Positions 4,989 through 5,314 of a stretch of 5,314 nt of DNA are shown here, in pieces; positions within the stretch are counted from its first letter, which is position 1; each line of letters starts with the position of its first letter. The stretch comes from Fidelibacterota bacterium UBA1134 (GTDB taxonomy: Bacteria; Fidelibacterota; Marinisomatia; Marinisomatales; S15-B10). A program made the position numbers and the translations under genes. The notes under the pieces were generated by a model. It did no database searches. It was not told the DNA's origin and saw only the letters and a program-made list of their open reading frames with translations. Location of the stretch: NCBI GenBank assembly GCA_002311975.1, contig DCAL01000052.1, positions 8,349-13,662 of the forward strand, written 5' to 3'.

Positions 4989-5314
4989 ATGGATAAGCAA
5001 AAAGTCCTACTTGAGTTGCAGAGTTTCGGGGCACGTTTAGACGTTCCTGTAGGAGACCGCGGACGATGTGGCGGCGCAGGCCCTTCAGATGACAAAGCTT
5101 TTTTGCTGAACGGGGTCGCAGCTATGGTGCCAACACTGGGTGACTTTGCACAGGAATCACCCTATGCTGTTATCAGCGATGATGATGGTAAATATTTGGT
5201 TACAAACAATGGCAGAAACGTGATGCCCGTTGAATTTGTGTCAACGCCGAAATTCTATGATCTCAAGACGAAAGATGGCATCCCGTATAAACAAATTGCC
5301 GTTCTGCATGGTCT
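4989..5314 (+). CDS. MSMEG_0568 (Sll0785) family radical SAM protein, N-terminal part
   Basis: The frame is open from ATG 4989 to the window edge: 108 codons plus two bases, so the gene is cut at its 3' end. The N-terminus matches the MSMEG_0568 family in LLELQSFGARLD (7-18), GRCGGAGPSDDKAFLLNGVAAMVP (25-48) and PKFYDLKTKDGIPYKQIAVLHG (87-108). The radical SAM Cx3Cx2C motif that binds the 4Fe-4S cluster comes after this segment in the family and is outside the window, so catalytic integrity cannot be judged. An in-frame TGA immediately before the ATG (4986-4988) fixes the earliest start; AAAGAG (4975-4980) is a modest ribosome binding site 8 nt upstream. The family corresponds to nitD of the Nit1C cluster and has no defined reaction. 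It follows the Sll0783-family gene but is separated from it by a 294-bp non-coding gap. Confidence 0.92.
   Translation, partial: MDKQKVLLELQSFGARLDVPVGDRGRCGGAGPSDDKAFLLNGVAAMVPTLGDFAQESPYAVISDDDGKYLVTNNGRNVMPVEFVSTPKFYDLKTKDGIPYKQIAVLHG

Noticed and set aside
4883..5095. 70-codon minus-strand frame over the radical SAM start
   Set aside because: The plus-strand frame here matches a conserved protein family, so the minus frame is a shadow.

Overview
The window is bacterial DNA with three blocks: a chromosomal block on the left (1-2721), an AT-rich gene-free spacer (2722-3271), and the first genes of a nitrogen-related cluster on the right (3272-5314). No rRNA, tRNA, CRISPR array or transposase gene was found. 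No gene is lineage-specific enough to name the organism. Environmental Gram-negative bacteria, such as members of the FCB group, would fit the MoxR/DUF58 pair, but this is only a guess.

Left block. A MoxR-type AAA+ ATPase (1758-772, minus) and a DUF58 protein (750 to beyond base 1, minus) form the standard chaperone-ATPase/vWA-like pair and are probably one operon. Divergent from them, across a 126-bp gap, is a trimeric-type purine nucleoside phosphorylase (1885-2721, plus), a housekeeping purine-salvage enzyme.

Spacer. The 550 bp after the phosphorylase hold no convincing gene. They contain a 157-bp segment bounded by imperfect 17-bp inverted repeats of the CACCAAG type, several short palindromes, and a plausible sigma-70-like promoter with nearby dyads ahead of the right-hand cluster.

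Right block. An amidohydrolase-2 family protein (3272-4123) is followed by an Sll0783/MSMEG_0572 family nitrogen-starvation protein (4209-4694). After a 294-bp non-coding gap comes the N-terminal third or so of an MSMEG_0568 (Sll0785) family radical SAM protein (4989 to the right edge). The last two are signature genes of the Nit1C cluster, which is linked to nitrogen-starvation response and cyanide assimilation. In the Synechocystis and Pseudomonas versions a nitrilase lies between these two genes. Here that place is taken by a structured, non-coding gap, and a metal-dependent hydrolase of a different fold stands at the head of the cluster. The cluster may therefore be a Nit1C variant with a rearranged, or possibly replaced, hydrolase. 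The window ends too early to exclude a nitrilase further downstream.

Base composition differs between the blocks. Hand-counted 60-base samples gave 57% GC in the phosphorylase (1981-2040), 28% in the spacer (3001-3060), 38% in the amidohydrolase (3901-3960) and 48% in the Sll0783-family gene (4321-4380). This fits a junction between core chromosome and accessory DNA but does not prove transfer.
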